Source of the DNA: Cybelea sp963824595
GTDB taxonomy: Bacteria > Vulcanimicrobiota > Vulcanimicrobiia > Vulcanimicrobiales > Vulcanimicrobiaceae
Assembly: GCA_963824595.1 (NCBI GenBank)
Contig: CAWGPY010000001.1
Coordinates: forward strand, 1 to 64,000
Length of the DNA: 64,000 nucleotides
Reading direction: 5' to 3'
Shown: positions 26,659 through 33,854 of the stretch, piece after piece
Layout of the letters: each line of letters opens with the position of its first letter
Numbering within the stretch: the stretch's first letter is position 1
Notes under the pieces: model-generated
Seen by the model: only the letters and a program-made list of their open reading frames with translations
Databases searched by the model: none
Told to the model about the DNA's origin: nothing
Made by a program: the position numbers and the translations under genes

Positions 26659-26688
26659 TTTTCACCCGCATATTAATGCGGGTAAAAA
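26659..26688. promoter_or_regulatory. inverted repeat upstream of excisionase
   Basis: ACCCGCAT-ATTA-ATGCGGGT (26664-26683) is a perfect 8-bp dyad, extended by TTTT on the left and AAAA on the right. No U-tract follows in either direction, so an operator for the excisionase/integrase module is more likely than a terminator. Confidence 0.45.
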
Positions 26689-26805
26689 TAGGCGCCCGCT
26701 CAAACGCTGGTCAGCGCTTTGCGCCTCTGCCGACTATTATTCCAATCATGTCCGTAGGATTTCTTAAGCGTGGAGTCCAAACGCCATCGTGAAGTTGAAC
26801 CGCTG

Positions 26806-26982
26806 ATGAACACCCAAGAAGTATGTGCTGCCCTAGGCTGCAAGAAGTCAAAATTATACAAGCTGATCGGTGGCGGTCTCTTGGAATCGGTGAAGCTCGG
26901 TGGCTCGCGCCTCTTTCGTCCGGGCGCCGTCCGTGACTGCATTCAGCGTCACGTTGATATGCGTAACAGAAAGCGCCGCTAG
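26806..26982 (+). CDS. excisionase-like HTH protein
   Basis: A 58-residue protein (ATG 26806; a GTG at 26770 would add 12 residues). The sequence 'NTQEVCAALGCKKSKLYKL' then 'GGGLLESVKLGGSRLF' is the MerR-type winged helix (HTH_17) typical of Xis and AlpA proteins. It ends 3 bp before the integrase start. Such proteins bend DNA at attachment sites and promote excision. This gives the element a complete Xis-Int pair. Confidence 0.8.
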   Translation: MNTQEVCAALGCKKSKLYKLIGGGLLESVKLGGSRLFRPGAVRDCIQRHVDMRNRKRR

Positions 26983-26985
26983 GTC

Positions 26986-28890
26986 ATGGCTCGTCGAGCA
27001 CGTGGCGAAGGGACACTCCACAGGCGGAAGGACGGCCGATGGGAAGGGAAGCTGCGCACCGGGGCGCGTGCCGGCAACCTCGCGCGCAAAAGCTTTTACG
27101 GTGCGACACGCCAGGACGTCACCGAGCAGATGCGCCACTATGCGGCTCGCCATGCACTCCCGATGGACCTCGACCTCACGCTAAAAGAGCACCTCGAACA
27201 ATGGCTAGCAGACGGAGACTGGCGAGCCAACACCTATCGCTTGCGAAGGCACGCCGTCGACCGCCACATCGTCCCGCACATCGGCGCGCGTCGCGTTGCC
27301 GACCTGGATGTCGATGACGTCAAGGTGCTGCTCCGGAAGCTGAAGGAGCTCGAGGTAGGCACCGCCACCCGCAAGCAAGTACACGCGACGCTGAATGCCG
27401 CGCTAAACGCGCTGTTCCGGGAACGCAAGATCATCTTCAATCCTTGTTCCCTTGTGTCCGCACCACGCTACGAGCCGAAGGAGAAGGTCGTGCTCGATCG
27501 CTACGAGGCAAAGCGGCTAATGGAAATGGCCGAGGGGCAAACCCAGGTGCTCGTTATCATGGCTGCGACGCTTGGGATGCGCGAGGGTGAACTCTTTGGA
27601 TTGCTTTGGGACTGCGTCGATCTCGACAAGCGCACCGTCGCCATCGTGCGACAACTAACGGAGGATGTCGCAGGCAGGCTCACGCTCGGACCGCTCAAGA
27701 CTAAAGCTTCCCGGCGCACGTTGGAACTGCCTGAACTGACTCTGCGCACGCTGAGAGCTTGGCATAGCGCCCGCCGTGCCGACGGTTACAATGGCCGGCT
27801 CGTCTTCACGGACAGCCAAGGCAATCCGCTGCGCAAAAGTAACTTCATCCGCCGCACCTTCAAGCCGCTACTGCGCCTCGCCGAATTACCTGACGTGGAC
27901 TTTCACTCGCTGCGCCACTCCTCCAACTCATTCCTCATTGAGGAGGGTGCTGACCCCATTTTGGTCGCGCGACGCAACGGCCACGTCGATACACGCATGG
28001 TGCTCGACCGTTACGGTCACATGTTCGAGGGGGCGCGCCGACAGGCAGCCGAAACGATGGATCGCGTTTTCGAGACCGTCGAGATTGGTCGTCAATTGGT
28101 CGTCAAAAAATCGGATGAACCTCCGAAAAATCAAACGCCGATTCCAAAAAGGCTTATGAAATCGACGCGTTTCATTGGTGGAGATGCGGGGACTCGAACC
28201 CCGGACCCCTTACATGCGAAGCAAGTGCTCTACCAGCTGAGCTACATCCCCACGCCGGCGCCGCGGCGACCTGGAGGATTGTACGCGCCGTCCTGGGCAC
28301 CTGTCAAAGCGAATGAGCACGCCCCTGCGGACCACTATCCTCGCCCTGGCGCTCGGCCTTCAGCCGGGTCTTGCAATGCCTGGCACGCTTCCAGCGCCGG
28401 CCGAGGTCGCGGTGAACCGCTGCAACGCCCAGACCATCGACGACGCGCAGTCGCGCGTCCGCGACTACGACCGCCACTCGCCGGGCAACGGCCCGTCGCA
28501 ACTCATCCAGCGCTACGGCGCCATCCTCGACGTCCTCTCGATGCTGAACGAAGAGCGCGAGATCCTCGGCAGCATTTGCAGCAGCGAGTCGCAACGGGAG
28601 GCGATGTTCGCGCAGATCGCCGCTACCTCTGCGTGGGCGCTGACCTTGGAATCCGACATCGCAGTGCGCCTCAACTCCTCGTGCCCCGCGGCCGCCCAGG
28701 CCCTGCCCACGATGATGCTCTCGGACGCCTGGCTCGCACTCGCCAACGTGGTCAACGAAGGCTACGGCACGGTGCCGGCGGCCTTTGCCGACGTGATCCC
28801 GAAGGTCCAGTCCCGCGCCGCGGCCGCCGGCCTGACGCTGCCCGCATGGTCGGAGACCTCGGCTTACTGGCGCGACGGCGTCCACACTAA
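26986..28890 (+). CDS. tyrosine integrase reading through the tRNA-Ala att site
   Basis: The functional integrase covers about residues 1-390 (to about 28,158): a basic AP2-like arm-binding N-terminus ('EGTLHRRKDGRWEGKLRTG'), a core-binding SAM-like domain (about 65-150), and a catalytic domain with Arg199 ('TLGMREGE'), His307-x-x-Arg310 ('HSLRHS'), His333 and the nucleophile Tyr343 ('VLDRYGH'). All catalytic residues are present. No stop codon occurs at the usual end: the frame runs across the tRNA-Ala gene in antisense and into the next chromosomal gene, stopping at 28,890. The natural stop is probably supplied by the element's other end when it is circular. Confidence 0.88.
   Translation: MARRARGEGTLHRRKDGRWEGKLRTGARAGNLARKSFYGATRQDVTEQMRHYAARHALPMDLDLTLKEHLEQWLADGDWRANTYRLRRHAVDRHIVPHIGARRVADLDVDDVKVLLRKLKELEVGTATRKQVHATLNAALNALFRERKIIFNPCSLVSAPRYEPKEKVVLDRYEAKRLMEMAEGQTQVLVIMAATLGMREGELFGLLWDCVDLDKRTVAIVRQLTEDVAGRLTLGPLKTKASRRTLELPELTLRTLRAWHSARRADGYNGRLVFTDSQGNPLRKSNFIRRTFKPLLRLAELPDVDFHSLRHSSNSFLIEEGADPILVARRNGHVDTRMVLDRYGHMFEGARRQAAETMDRVFETVEIGRQLVVKKSDEPPKNQTPIPKRLMKSTRFIGGDAGTRTPDPLHAKQVLYQLSYIPTPAPRRPGGLYAPSWAPVKANEHAPADHYPRPGARPSAGSCNAWHASSAGRGRGEPLQRPDHRRRAVARPRLRPPLAGQRPVATHPALRRHPRRPLDAERRARDPRQHLQQRVATGGDVRADRRYLCVGADLGIRHRSAPQLLVPRGRPGPAHDDALGRLARTRQRGQRRLRHGAGGLCRRDPEGPVPRRGRRPDAARMVGDLGLLARRRPH
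28176..28251 (-). tRNA. tRNA-Ala (anticodon CGC)
   Basis: The minus strand folds as a full cloverleaf. The acceptor is GGGGATG/CATCTCC with the alanine identity pair G3-U70. The D arm is TAGCTCAGCTGGTAGAGC. The anticodon stem-loop is CTTGC-TTCGCAT-GTAAG with anticodon CGC, and the T arm has GGTTCGAGTCC. Discriminator A and an encoded CCA (28176-28178) follow. The 3' end faces the integrase, the classic arrangement for tyrosine-recombinase insertion. Confidence 0.95.
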
Positions 28891-28975
28891 GGCGAAGGCG
28901 GCCATCGCGACCTGCCCGACTCCCAGCCCATCGCCCTCACCCCGCGGGAGGCTTTTGCGAACGATTCGCAAATAG
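28313..28975 (+). CDS. secreted hypothetical protein
   Basis: A 220-residue protein with a signal peptide ('TTILALALGLQPGLAMPG') and a mature helical domain with several Cys ('NRCNAQTIDDAQSRVRDYD', 'ILGSICSSESQRE'). A short Pro/Ser tail 'CPTPSPSPSPRGR' ends the protein. GC-rich third positions match the chromosome, so this is the first native gene right of the island. The integrase read-through frame overlaps its first two thirds in another frame, but coding bias clearly favours this one. No family is recognised. Its last codons contain the Fur-type palindrome of the next gene. Confidence 0.7.
   Translation: MSTPLRTTILALALGLQPGLAMPGTLPAPAEVAVNRCNAQTIDDAQSRVRDYDRHSPGNGPSQLIQRYGAILDVLSMLNEEREILGSICSSESQREAMFAQIAATSAWALTLESDIAVRLNSSCPAAAQALPTMMLSDAWLALANVVNEGYGTVPAAFADVIPKVQSRAAAAGLTLPAWSETSAYWRDGVHTKAKAAIATCPTPSPSPSPRGRLLRTIRK
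28954..28972. promoter_or_regulatory. Fur-family operator (TTTGCGAA-CGA-TTCGCAAA)
   Basis: A perfect 8-3-8 palindrome lies 13 bp before the start of the Fur-family gene, inside the last codons of the preceding gene. Its size and position suit autoregulation of the regulator and the metal-uptake operon. Confidence 0.6.
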
Positions 28976-28985
28976 TTCCGATCTC

Positions 28986-29378
28986 ATGGGCAGCCGGTCG
29001 GATTACGTTACGCGTCCCCGCGAGCTGATCGCGTCGATTCTCAATGGCGAGCCGCGGTTTCTTTCCGCGGCCGAAATCCACGAGCGGCTCGAGCGCGGGG
29101 GCGCTCGCGTCTCGCTCTCGACGGTTTATCGCACGCTCGATCGCCTGCGCACGAAAGGCGACGTAACGGCCCGGACCGATCCGGAGGGTGAGGCGACGTA
29201 CATGGTCTGCGAGCCGGCGCGCCATCACCACCACGCGATCTGCGCCAACTGCGGCCGCGTCGAGGACGTTGACTGCACGGCGATGGAGCAGTTCGCCGAG
29301 TCGCTGCGCTTGCTGCACGGCTTCGAGCTCGACGGCCACGCGATGGAGTTCTTCGGACGATGCCGCGCGTGTCGTTGA
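28986..29378 (+). CDS. Fur/Zur-family metalloregulator
   Basis: A 130-residue protein. The N-terminal winged helix has 'LSAAEIHERLERGGARVSLS' and 'TVYRTLDRLRTKGDV'. The metal/dimer domain has 'ARHHHHAICANCGRVEDVDC' and ends 'FFGRCRAC', giving two Cys-x-x-Cys pairs for the structural zinc. Its stop overlaps the start of the substrate-binding protein gene by 19 bp, so it is the first gene of the metal-uptake operon. Operon content favours zinc (Zur) over iron sensing, but manganese remains possible. It probably binds the palindrome at 28954-28972. Confidence 0.88.
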   Translation: MGSRSDYVTRPRELIASILNGEPRFLSAAEIHERLERGGARVSLSTVYRTLDRLRTKGDVTARTDPEGEATYMVCEPARHHHHAICANCGRVEDVDCTAMEQFAESLRLLHGFELDGHAMEFFGRCRACR

Positions 29379-30265
29379 AGCGAGCCGCGTGCGCGGCGGC
29401 ATTCGTCGTTCTCGCGGCGTGCGCGCACCGCTCGCCGTTCGACGTCCGGCAGCCCAACGGCGCGAGCGCGCCGGCGAAGGTACGCGTGGCAACCACCATC
29501 TCGACGCTGAACTCGTTCGTGCAGGGCGTCGGCGGCGAGTACGTGATCGTGAAGAACATCGTGCCGGTCGGCGCATCGCCCGAGACGTTCCAACCGGCGC
29601 CGCAGGACGTCGCGACGGTCGCCGATGCGAACCTGCTCGTGGAGAACGGCGCCGGCCTCGAGTCGTGGCTCGACCGCCTCTTGCGCGACGCCGGGTCGCG
29701 CGGTTTGCGCGTCGTCGTCTGCACCGACGGGCTGCCGGTGAAGAATCTCAACCCGCATCTATGGATGGACCCGGTACTCGCCAGGCGTTACGTTCTCGCA
29801 ATCCGCGACGCGCTGGTCGCCGCCGATCCCGCGCACGCCCCCGCCTATCGCCGAAACGCCGCGAGCTACAACGCGCGCCTCGACGACCTCACCGCCCACA
29901 TCCGCGCCCGCATCGCCGCGATTCCGCCCGCGCGCCGCTACATGATCGTGTTCCACAACGCCTGGCAGTATTACAACGACCGTTTCGGAATCACGACGCT
30001 GGGCTTCGTCGAGCGCAATCCGGGGCAGGAACCCAATCCCGCGCAGATCGCCGAGCTGATCGACCTCGCCAAGGCGCACGGCGTCCGCGCCGTCTTCAGC
30101 GAGCCGGAGTACAGCCCGAAGCTGCTCTACGCGATCGCGCAGGGCGCCGGCATCAAGGTCGTCGAGGGTCTCTACGACGACTCTATCGGCACCGATCCGC
30201 GCGTCGCCAACTATTTCGAGATGTTGACTTACGACACCAACGTAATCGCGGCCGCCCTGAAATGA
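29360..30265 (+). CDS. zinc/manganese ABC transporter substrate-binding protein
   Basis: A 301-residue cluster A-I (ZnuA/PsaA-type) binding protein. It has a lipoprotein signal 'AFVVLAACAH' (acylated Cys), the metal-ligand His in 'NPHLWMDPVLARRYV', a further His in 'VFHNAWQYYNDRFG', and Glu and Asp in the C-terminal lobe ('FSEPEYSPKLL', 'GLYDDSIG'). It captures Zn2+ or Mn2+ outside the membrane and delivers it to the permease. The typical His-rich loop of high-affinity ZnuA is absent. It overlaps the regulator upstream by 19 bp and the ATPase gene downstream by ATGA. Confidence 0.87.
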   Translation: MPRVSLKRAACAAAFVVLAACAHRSPFDVRQPNGASAPAKVRVATTISTLNSFVQGVGGEYVIVKNIVPVGASPETFQPAPQDVATVADANLLVENGAGLESWLDRLLRDAGSRGLRVVVCTDGLPVKNLNPHLWMDPVLARRYVLAIRDALVAADPAHAPAYRRNAASYNARLDDLTAHIRARIAAIPPARRYMIVFHNAWQYYNDRFGITTLGFVERNPGQEPNPAQIAELIDLAKAHGVRAVFSEPEYSPKLLYAIAQGAGIKVVEGLYDDSIGTDPRVANYFEMLTYDTNVIAAALK

Positions 30266-31101
30266 GCCGCCCTTCGACTGCGGCGCGTCGCGCCTCCGCT
30301 CAGGATGACAAGGCTACTGGCTATGCCGTCGTTGCGCGCGATCTCGTCGTTCGCTACGACGACTTCACCGCGCTCGTCGGCGCAACGTTGACGGTGCATT
30401 ACGGCGAAGCGCTGGGCATCGTCGGGCCCAACGGCTCGGGTAAGTCGACGCTGCTCAAGACGATCGCCGGTCTGTTGACGCCGACGCGCGGCGAGCTGCG
30501 CGTATTGGGATCGCAACCGCGTCGCCTGCCGCCGGGAACCATCGCCTACGTGCCGCAGGTCGAGGCCGTTGACTGGTCGTTCCCGGCAACGGTGTGGGAC
30601 GTCGTTGCGATGGGTCGCTTCGCGCGGCTGCGGTTCTGGCAGCGCTTCGGCGCGCGCGACCGCGACGTCGTTCGCGGCGCGCTCGAGGCGGTGAACATGG
30701 GCGCGCTGGCGGATCGTCACATCGCCAACCTGTCGGGCGGCCAACAGCAGCGCGCCTTCGTCGCGCGCGCGATCGCTCAGGAGCCGCGGCTCCTGCTGCT
30801 CGACGAGCCGACGACGGGCGTTGACGCGGAGACCGAAGAGGCACTGCGCATCGTCGTACGCGCGCTCGTCGACGGCGGGCTGCCTGTCATCATGGCGACG
30901 CACGACCTCGACCGCGTCGACGACTGGTTCGACCGGCTGCTCGTGCTGGACCGGCGCGTCCTCGCCCTCGGCACGCCGCGCGAGGTAGTCGAGTCGGGTG
31001 CGTACGCCGCGATCCGCGAGCACACGCACACGCACGGCCACCTGCGATACGATCGCGAGCCCCACGCCGCCCGCGCGGCGCATCCGGAGGTGCGACCCTG
31101 A
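30262..31101 (+). CDS. zinc/manganese ABC transporter ATP-binding protein
   Basis: A 279-residue ATPase starting at ATG 30262 (ATGA overlap upstream). The Walker A is 'GPNGSGKST', the Q loop 'AYVPQVEAVDW', the signature 'NLSGGQQQRAF', the Walker B 'LLLLDEPTTGVD' and the switch His is in 'MATHDLDRV'. The C-terminus is His-rich ('HTHTHGH'), as is common in Zn/Mn importers. The first 16 codons ('RPSTAARRASAQDDKAT') are made of a REP-like repeat (30269-30312) inserted in frame, so the native start may have been displaced. It overlaps the permease start by 1 bp. Confidence 0.88.
   Translation: MSRPSTAARRASAQDDKATGYAVVARDLVVRYDDFTALVGATLTVHYGEALGIVGPNGSGKSTLLKTIAGLLTPTRGELRVLGSQPRRLPPGTIAYVPQVEAVDWSFPATVWDVVAMGRFARLRFWQRFGARDRDVVRGALEAVNMGALADRHIANLSGGQQQRAFVARAIAQEPRLLLLDEPTTGVDAETEEALRIVVRALVDGGLPVIMATHDLDRVDDWFDRLLVLDRRVLALGTPREVVESGAYAAIREHTHTHGHLRYDREPHAARAAHPEVRP
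30269..30312. repeat. REP-like repeat in the ABC ATPase 5' end
   Basis: Contains CCCTTCGACT near the left end and GCTCAGGATGACAAGG on the right, the same ends as the members at 33016-33088 and 35041-35097. It is translated in the first codons of the ATPase. Confidence 0.65.
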
Positions 31102-31937
31102 TGTTCGACGCGCTCGTCGCGCCGTTTCACTACGCTTTCATGCAGCGCGCCTTCGTCGCGGCGCTCGCCGTGGGTCTGCTCTGCTCGACGATGGGCACCT
31201 ACGTGATCCTTCGGCGGCTCTCGTTTATCGGCGACGGCATCGCGCACGCCTCGTTTGCCGGCATCGTGATCGCCTATCTCCGCGGCGCGAACTTCTACAT
31301 CGGTGCGGGCATCGTCGCAGTGCTGACCGCGCTCGGCATCGGCTTCGTCCATCGCCGCGGCCGCATCTCGCTCGACACGACGATCGGCGTGCTCTTCACC
31401 GGCATGTTTGCGCTCGGCGTCTTCCTGATGAGCCAGCAGCGCAGCTACGCCGTCGACTTGCAGAGCTTTCTCTTCGGCGACATCCTGGCCGTGCAGCCGC
31501 AGGATCTCTGGCTGATTCTCGGGCTGAGCGTGGTCGTCGCGGCCGCGGTCGCCGTGTTCTTCCGCGGGCTGCTCTACACCACGTTCGACCCCGTCGTCGC
31601 GCAGGCGAGCGGCATCGCCTCGCCGGCCTATGAATACGCGCTGCTCGTAATGCTCGCGCTGACGATCGTCGTCGCGCTGCAGGCCGTGGGGATCGTGCTC
31701 GTCGCGGCGCTGCTGGTCACGCCCGCCGCCGCCGCCTATCAGCTCACGTCACGATTCGCGCCGATGATGGCGCTGGCCGCGCTCTTCGGCGCGGCCAGCA
31801 CGGTCGGAGGTCTGTACCTGTCGTACTACGTGCGCGCGTCGAGCGGAGCGACGATCGTGCTCCTCGCGACGCTGCTGTTCTTTGCCGCCATCGCCGCGAA
31901 GCAGGGCTGGCGCCGGATCACTGCGAGCGCATCGTGA
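31101..31937 (+). CDS. zinc/manganese ABC transporter permease
   Basis: A 278-residue membrane protein with about eight hydrophobic segments. The ABC-3 (ZnuB/MntB) family pattern is clear: 'STMGTYVILRRLSFIGDGIA' followed by 'HASFAGIVIAY', then 'RGRISLDTTIGVLFTGMFAL' and 'ALLVTPAAAAYQL'. It forms the transmembrane channel of the importer. Its stop overlaps the convergent secreted-protein gene by 20 bp. Confidence 0.88.
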   Translation: MFDALVAPFHYAFMQRAFVAALAVGLLCSTMGTYVILRRLSFIGDGIAHASFAGIVIAYLRGANFYIGAGIVAVLTALGIGFVHRRGRISLDTTIGVLFTGMFALGVFLMSQQRSYAVDLQSFLFGDILAVQPQDLWLILGLSVVVAAAVAVFFRGLLYTTFDPVVAQASGIASPAYEYALLVMLALTIVVALQAVGIVLVAALLVTPAAAAYQLTSRFAPMMALAALFGAASTVGGLYLSYYVRASSGATIVLLATLLFFAAIAAKQGWRRITASAS

Positions 31938-32775
31938 ACGGCGCGGCGTACAACTTGTCGTCCGCGCCTCGGAACTGCAGCCACAGCTTGTAGGCGCCGG
32001 CCGGCAGCGCCGGCACGTGCATCGCCATCAGCGGCCCCGCGGGCGTGCCCATCGCCATGTCGGTCATGTCGTCGGCTGCGTGGGGGACTTTCGGATGGAG
32101 ATGCACGTACTGCAGCGTCGCGACGCTAAGGAATACCGCGTGAGCCGCGGCGCCGAGGTACGTGCCGAGCCCCTGCGCGGGACGCCCGTCCTTCGTGATG
32201 GCGATCTTCAGCGTGATCGGCGCGTTGGCCGGTATCGTCGTGCGCTCGAGCGTCACGACGTACGGGCCCGCCGCCACGGCCGGGGCCGATGCCGCCAGCG
32301 AGGGCGCGGCGTTCGCGAGCGGACCGTCGCTCTCGATCGTGAAGCGAAAGACCTGCTGCCCGATGCCGTGCGGCTCGCTGTCGGCGTAGACGTAGAACTT
32401 GTGGTTTGCCGTCTTGGTGAACTTGGCGGAGAACGTGCCGGTGGTCGTGTCGAAGTCGGGGTGCAGGTGAGCGAACGTCGCGAAGTCGTCGCGAACCACG
32501 ACCACGTGCATCACGTGCTGCATGTCCACGTCGTAGTCGAGGATCGGCGCGGCACCGCCGAGCTTGTACTGGCGGAACTTCAGCGTCGCGCCGAGCCCGG
32601 GCCCCGCAACGGCCCAGAACTTCGAGACGATCCTCGGCGTGCCGCCGAGCAGGGCGAAGACTCCGGTCTGCTCGGCCGGCCCCACCGAGGAGCGAGCGAT
32701 TCCGCCGATGCACGTCGCCGCCAGCGCGACCGCCGCAAGCGTGCCGCTCAATCGGCGGCGCGTAGAACCTTCCAC
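31918..32775 (-). CDS. secreted protein with HLHP motifs
   Basis: A 285-residue protein. GTG 32775 is chosen because GGAGGAGG lies just upstream and a signal peptide follows ('LSGTLAAVALAATCIGG'); the longer frame would begin inside the neighbouring gene. It has two similar halves, each ending in a His motif: 'DFATFAHLHPDF' and 'LQYVHLHPKVP', plus 'DMQHVMHVVVV' and 'MTDMAMGTPAG'. His/Met-rich secreted proteins of this kind often bind copper or other metals, and the gene converges on a metal importer. Function is unknown. It overlaps the SDR gene by 28 bp. Confidence 0.7.
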   Translation of the reverse strand: MEGSTRRRLSGTLAAVALAATCIGGIARSSVGPAEQTGVFALLGGTPRIVSKFWAVAGPGLGATLKFRQYKLGGAAPILDYDVDMQHVMHVVVVRDDFATFAHLHPDFDTTTGTFSAKFTKTANHKFYVYADSEPHGIGQQVFRFTIESDGPLANAAPSLAASAPAVAAGPYVVTLERTTIPANAPITLKIAITKDGRPAQGLGTYLGAAAHAVFLSVATLQYVHLHPKVPHAADDMTDMAMGTPAGPLMAMHVPALPAGAYKLWLQFRGADDKLYAAPFTMRSQ

Positions 32776-33854
32776 GTTTCCTCCTCCAGTCGTTCCAGAT
32801 AACCGGCCGATTCGAGCGCGTCGAGCGCTTCGTGCAGCGCCGCGCGTTCGTTCTTGTTTGGCATGCCGGCCCACCGCATCGCGAGTACGTTGAGCTCGAG
32901 CGCCGCTCCCGGCACGAGGGCCTCGCGCAGGAACGCGGGCGAGAGTTTCACCCGTTCCATGCGCCGCGCCACCGGCTCGAGAGCCCTGTCAAATGAAACG
33001 CCGGCGTCGCTTTGTCCTTCGCGCCGTCCTTCGACTTCGCTCGCCTTCGGCTCGCTGCGCTCAGGATGACAAGGCTCAGGATGACGCGGCGTGGGGGTGA
33101 AGTGTTTGATCACCAGTGGGTCGGCCAGCGTGCCGGACCATTCGCCGAGCACCGTCGCGGCGGTCTGCCAAGGCACGGCGTTGACGACGGCGGATCGCCG
33201 GGTGATGCCGCGCAGGATCGCGCGAGCCACCCGGCCGGTCGGCGCTGCGAACGGCGTGCGTTCGATGTCCAGCCGCGAGTGAAACTCCGAAACGACCACG
33301 CCCGGGTCAACGTACGTCACGCCGACGCCGCGCAACTTCAACTCGCGCCGCAGCTGAATCGCCGCAGCTCGAATTGCGGCCTTCGCAAGCGCGTATCCGC
33401 CGTAGTTGGGCAACGGGACGCGCGCGATCCCCGAGCCGACGAACACCAGCATGCCGCTCGTTCGTTCGAGCTCGGGTAGAGAAGCCCGCGCGAGCCGAAG
33501 CGGCGCCAGAACGTGCAGCCGCCACTGGGCGTCGAGTTCCGCATCGCTCTTGTCGAGCAGCAAGCCGGTGTCGCCGAGGCCTGCGTTGTTCACCACCGCG
33601 TCGATCCGGCCGAAGGCCTGCATTGCCGCCGCGACCAAGCGCGGCGGCATTTCGACGGCCGTCACGTCACCGGCGAGCGTCGCGCACTCGCCGCCGGAGG
33701 CGCGGATCTCGACGGCGAGATCGTCGAGCAGCGCGGCGCGTCGCGCCGTGGCCAGCACGCGGTAGCCGGCGCGCGCGGCCTCGAGCGCGAGCGCGTGACC
33801 GATGCCGGAGCTTGCGCCCGTGATCACGATCGCGCGCTTCTCAGGCATTGGCAT
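32748..33854 (-). CDS. short-chain dehydrogenase with C-terminal helical domain
   Basis: A 368-residue protein. Residues 1-245 are a classical SDR: 'TGASSGIGHALALEAARAG', 'NNAGLGDTG', catalytic Ser in 'FVGSGIARV' and 'YGGYALAKAAI' (YxxxK). Then comes a linker of about 30 residues ('RHPEPCHPERSEPKASEVEG') that is the translation of a REP-like repeat, and finally about 85 residues with a winged-helix look ('FLREALVPGAALELNVLAM', 'LDALESAGYLERLEEETW'). The substrate is unknown. The start overlaps the end of the GH5-like gene. The upstream extension of the frame is a shadow of that gene. Confidence 0.82.
   Translation of the reverse strand: MPMPEKRAIVITGASSGIGHALALEAARAGYRVLATARRAALLDDLAVEIRASGGECATLAGDVTAVEMPPRLVAAAMQAFGRIDAVVNNAGLGDTGLLLDKSDAELDAQWRLHVLAPLRLARASLPELERTSGMLVFVGSGIARVPLPNYGGYALAKAAIRAAAIQLRRELKLRGVGVTYVDPGVVVSEFHSRLDIERTPFAAPTGRVARAILRGITRRSAVVNAVPWQTAATVLGEWSGTLADPLVIKHFTPTPRHPEPCHPERSEPKASEVEGRREGQSDAGVSFDRALEPVARRMERVKLSPAFLREALVPGAALELNVLAMRWAGMPNKNERAALHEALDALESAGYLERLEEETWKVLRAAD
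33016..33088. repeat. REP-like repeat inside SDR gene
   Basis: An imperfect inverted sequence ending in GCTCAGGATGACAAGG and then a second GCTCAGGATGACG. It is read in frame by the SDR gene as a Pro/Glu/Ser linker. Other members lie at 30269-30312, 35041-35097 and 41505-41557. Confidence 0.7.

Larger units (their letters stand above)
26084..26769. other. intergenic tract upstream of the integration module
   Basis: No credible gene. It contains a degenerate tRNA-like 3' segment on the minus strand (about 26,230-26,287) and a perfect inverted repeat at 26664-26683. Frames of 80-105 codons on the minus strand overlap one another and look spurious. Confidence 0.55.

Noticed and set aside
26329..26671. 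Two overlapping minus-strand frames of 88 and 105 codons
   Set aside because: They overlap each other, lack start signals and have no coding signature.
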